From Roseivivax sp. GX 12232 (GTDB lineage Bacteria; Pseudomonadota; Alphaproteobacteria; Rhodobacterales; Rhodobacteraceae): DNA of 64,000 nt. Of this stretch, positions 61,713 to 64,000 are shown piece by piece. The stretch is from contig NZ_JAJSEC010000004.1 of the NCBI RefSeq assembly GCF_021272185.1, forward strand, positions 1 through 64,000, written 5' to 3'. Under the pieces are notes generated by a model, which worked only from the letters and a program-made list of their open reading frames with translations, searched no databases and was not told the DNA's origin. The position numbers and the translations under genes were made by a program. Positions within the stretch are counted from its first letter, which is position 1. Every line of letters starts with the position of its first letter.

Positions 61713-62918
61713 TCAGCCCAGCGTGTTGAAGTCCCGGCCATAGGGATAGCCGGTGATGTTCTCGGCCCCCGCCTCGGTGATCACCAGGATGTCGTGCTCG
61801 CGGTAGCCGCCCGCGCCGGGCAGGCCCTCGGGCAGGGTCAGCATCGGCTCCATGGAGATCACCATGCCGGGCTCCAGCCGGGTGTCGATGTCCTCGCGCA
61901 GTTCTAGCCCCGCCTCGCGGCCGTAGTAATGCGACAGCACCCCGAAGGAATGGCCGTAGCCGAAGGTGCGGTATTGCAGGAGATCGCGCTCGGCGAAGAA
62001 GGTGTTGATGCCCTCCGTCACCTCGGCGCAGCTCGCCCCCGGCTTCAGAAGCGAGATGCCCAGCTCATGCGCGCCGACATTGGCGTCCCAGATCGCGGCG
62101 GTCGCGGCATCGGGCTCGCCCAGGTGCAGCGTGCGTTCGAGCGCGGTGTAATAGCCCGAGATCATCGGGAAGGTGTTCAGGCTCAGAAGGTCGCCGTGGC
62201 GCAGCTGCCGCCCGGTGACCGGGTTATGCGCCCCGTCGGTGTTCAGCCCCGACTGGAACCAGACCCAGGTGTCGCGATACTCGGCCTCGGGGAAGCGGGC
62301 GGCGATCTCGAGCTCCATGGCGTCGCGCCCGGCCATGGCCACGTCGATCTCGCGGGTGCCCTCGCGCACCGCCTCACGGATGGCGTAGCCGCCGACGTCG
62401 GCGACCTCGGCCCCGGCGCGGATCAGCCCGATCTCGGCGGGGCTCTTGAGCATCCGCTGGCGCATGGTGGCGGGCGCGATGTCGGTCACGCCCACGGGCG
62501 CCAGGAGGCTGTCGAGCGCGGCGCGCCCCGCGACGGTCAGGTGATCCGCCTCGATCCCGATCCGTCGGTTGGTCCCGGCGACATGGCCCACCGCGCGCCA
62601 GAAGTTGTCGCGCCGCCAGTCGGTATAGGTGATCTGCTCGCCGTGGCAGCGACGCCAGGGCTGGCCCGAGTCGATCCCGGCGCTGACCACCACGTCGGCC
62701 TCGAAGGTCACCACCAGCCCGTAGGGCCGCCCGAAGGCGCAATAGAGAAAGCCCGAGTAATAGGCGATGTTGTGCATCGAGGTCAGCACGCAGACCTCGA
62801 CCTCGGCCTCGCGCATGATCGCCCGGAGACCCGCCAGCCGGGCCTCGTATTCGGCGGCGGCAAAGGGCAGGGGCGCCTTGTCGCCATTGGGACAGTGGTA
62901 GAAATCCGGTCGCTGCAT
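61713..62918 (-). CDS. Creatinase (creatine amidinohydrolase)
   Basis: 401-residue enzyme of the M24 (pita-bread) fold that splits creatine into sarcosine and urea in the cytoplasm. It closely matches what I remember of Pseudomonas putida creatinase: YYSGFLYCAFGRPYGLVVT, DSGQPWRR, TDWRRDN, WFQSGLNTDGAHNPVTGR with catalytic His231, TFGYGHSFGVLSHYYGREAG and GAGGYREHDI. Like creatinase, it lacks the full metal-ligand set of methionine aminopeptidase. A GGGAGG site precedes the ATG at 62918. No sarcosine oxidase or urease gene is adjacent. The next gene upstream, a hydrolase, is on the same strand. Confidence 0.9.
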   Translation of the reverse strand: MQRPDFYHCPNGDKAPLPFAAAEYEARLAGLRAIMREAEVEVCVLTSMHNIAYYSGFLYCAFGRPYGLVVTFEADVVVSAGIDSGQPWRRCHGEQITYTDWRRDNFWRAVGHVAGTNRRIGIEADHLTVAGRAALDSLLAPVGVTDIAPATMRQRMLKSPAEIGLIRAGAEVADVGGYAIREAVREGTREIDVAMAGRDAMELEIAARFPEAEYRDTWVWFQSGLNTDGAHNPVTGRQLRHGDLLSLNTFPMISGYYTALERTLHLGEPDAATAAIWDANVGAHELGISLLKPGASCAEVTEGINTFFAERDLLQYRTFGYGHSFGVLSHYYGREAGLELREDIDTRLEPGMVISMEPMLTLPEGLPGAGGYREHDILVITEAGAENITGYPYGRDFNTLG

Positions 62919-63087
62919 CGCGCCCTCCCGCTGACCCGCCCGGGGCACCCTGAGAGCGGGCGCGGGGCGGAGAAGTCCCGGCGTGCAGGACGACAAAGAG
63001 GGGCGGGGGTGGGAGCGACGCCATCGCTCGGCCCAACCAAGCGATAGCCGGGCCGCCCCCTGCGAGGCAAGAGGGCTGGCGGCGGGC

Positions 63088-63879
63088 CTATCCCAGAAGT
63101 GCCTGAATCATCCGGCTTTCGGGATCTTCCAGCCCGTCGATCACGTCGAAGTGATGACGGTTCTCCTCGATCACCAGCCCGGCCTCCCAGGCCTCGGACA
63201 GCAGCCGCGCCTGGTCGAGGAAGGCCGGCCGCTCGTCACCGCCGACCCAGACCGTGACCTTGGCGGCGGGCTTGGGCTGATGCACCGGGCTTTCGGCACG
63301 AGCGGTCTCGGCGTCGAGCTGCAGCTCCTCGTTCATCGAGGTGCGCAGGAGCGGCTCGAGATCGGCGAGCGGCGAGATCGGCATGACATGGTCGATGCGG
63401 CGGGCGATCTCCTCGGGCAGGCGCCCGGGTTCGAGCATCCGCGCCACCAGGTGGCCGCCGGCGGAATGGCCGGTGAGCCGGATCGGCACGTCGGGCACCT
63501 CGCGGGCGGCGGTGATCACCGCATCGGTGATCTGCCGGGTGATGTCGGGAATCGTGACTCGTGGGCAGAGGTCGTAGGAGGGCATGGCCACCGCCCAGCT
63601 CGCCCGCATCGGGCCCTCGGCCAGATGCGACCAGTCGCCCCGTCCGAAGCGCCGCCAGTAGCCGCCATGCACGAAGACCACGAGCCCCTCGGCACGCCTG
63701 AGCGGCAGGAACAGGTCGAAGACGTTGCGCGTTCCATGGCCATACATCAGGCCCAGCCGCGCCCGGTTCGCCGCCCCCAGCCGTTTGCGCATCTCGCTGG
63801 CCTTCTCGGCCCATCGCGGCGGGTAGCTCGCGGCGTCGGCGATGTGGTCCTGATTGGAATAGGCGTCGTCCAGATCCAT
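63088..63879 (-). CDS. Alpha/beta hydrolase with HGGYW motif (kynurenine formamidase-like)
   Basis: 263-residue serine hydrolase. The oxyanion motif is FVHGGYWRRFGRGD, the nucleophile is in LTGHSAGGHL, and the C-terminal His is in EENRHHFDVI. The HGGYW form is typical of the animal-type kynurenine formamidase and related amidases or esterases. The substrate is not shown; with creatinase next door a role in amide nitrogen use is possible. The ATG at 63879 has a CGGAGAG site. It is divergent from the gene starting at 63968. Confidence 0.8.
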   Translation of the reverse strand: MDLDDAYSNQDHIADAASYPPRWAEKASEMRKRLGAANRARLGLMYGHGTRNVFDLFLPLRRAEGLVVFVHGGYWRRFGRGDWSHLAEGPMRASWAVAMPSYDLCPRVTIPDITRQITDAVITAAREVPDVPIRLTGHSAGGHLVARMLEPGRLPEEIARRIDHVMPISPLADLEPLLRTSMNEELQLDAETARAESPVHQPKPAAKVTVWVGGDERPAFLDQARLLSEAWEAGLVIEENRHHFDVIDGLEDPESRMIQALLG

Positions 63880-63967
63880 CTGTCTCTCCGGGGCGGTTTC
63901 GGCGACAATATCGTGATGACGGGCCGGGTCCACCCCGAAGCCCGCCCCAGCAACAAGGAGATGCTTC

Positions 63968-64000
63968 ATGCGCGACCTCACCACCGACCTCTCGGGCCTT
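63968..64000 (+). CDS. Start of a gene cut by the window end
   Basis: An AAGGAG site, then ATG at 63968 and eleven open codons (MRDLTTDLSGL) to the window end. Too short to identify. The good ribosome site and divergent position suggest a real gene. Confidence 0.5.
   Translation, partial: MRDLTTDLSGL

Overview
The window looks like a chromosome segment of a GC-rich alphaproteobacterium, most likely a marine Rhodobacterales (Roseobacter-type) species. Support comes from the very high GC of the region after about 12.3 kb, a DUF1523 gene, a Tat-exported PhoX, TRAP transporters, a GbsR-linked cyanide-insensitive bd-type oxidase and a creatinase. This is inference from gene content; no rRNA, tRNA or other phylogenetic marker is present.

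Bases 1 to about 12.2 kb form an AT-richer, acquired and partly decayed island. It carries a recombinase operon on the minus strand: a small excisionase-like protein, an intact large tyrosine recombinase, a second tyrosine recombinase broken by two frameshifts, and a large serine recombinase broken by a frameshift and a stop and cut by the window edge. The cargo is a huge SIR2-domain gene (Dsr1-like antiphage type, broken by a stop and a frameshift) and an intact gene that joins a restriction-nuclease-like N-terminus to a PIN-like C-terminus. Six lesions fall in the first 9 kb. I saw none in the 50 kb that follows, so real decay is likelier than sequencing error.

From 12.3 to 33.7 kb is ordinary accessory metabolism: PhoX phosphatase, a TauE/SafE exporter, an EamA permease, the DabA-DabB inorganic carbon pump with a divergent LysR gene, an OxyR-like regulator, a GbsR-cioA-cioB operon, and a gluconate locus (TRAP transporter plus gluconokinase, divergent LacI-type gntR with two operators). 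Several regulators have clear palindromes just upstream. A 171-bp repeat with 18-bp perfect inverted arms occurs twice in this stretch.

From 33.9 to 60.1 kb lies a Wzx/Wzy-type exopolysaccharide locus: a secreted hydrolase-like RTX protein, three GT2 and two GT4 glycosyltransferases, a WecG/TagA transferase, a flippase, a Wzz-like co-polymerase, a CpsD-like kinase and a polymerase/ligase. Inside it sits a translationally coupled block of a type I polyketide synthase (KS-AT-KR-DH-ACP-TE), a GT2 glycosyltransferase and an NRPS (formyltransferase, condensation remnant, adenylation domain split by a luciferase-like monooxygenase, carrier), closed by a phosphopantetheinyl transferase. This block is the most interesting system here. 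It probably makes a small formylated, oxidised aminoacyl-polyketide that modifies or anchors the polysaccharide.

From 60.2 kb to the end: a DUF1523 membrane protein, an OhrR-like MarR regulator, a creatinase, an HGGYW alpha/beta hydrolase and the first codons of a divergent gene.
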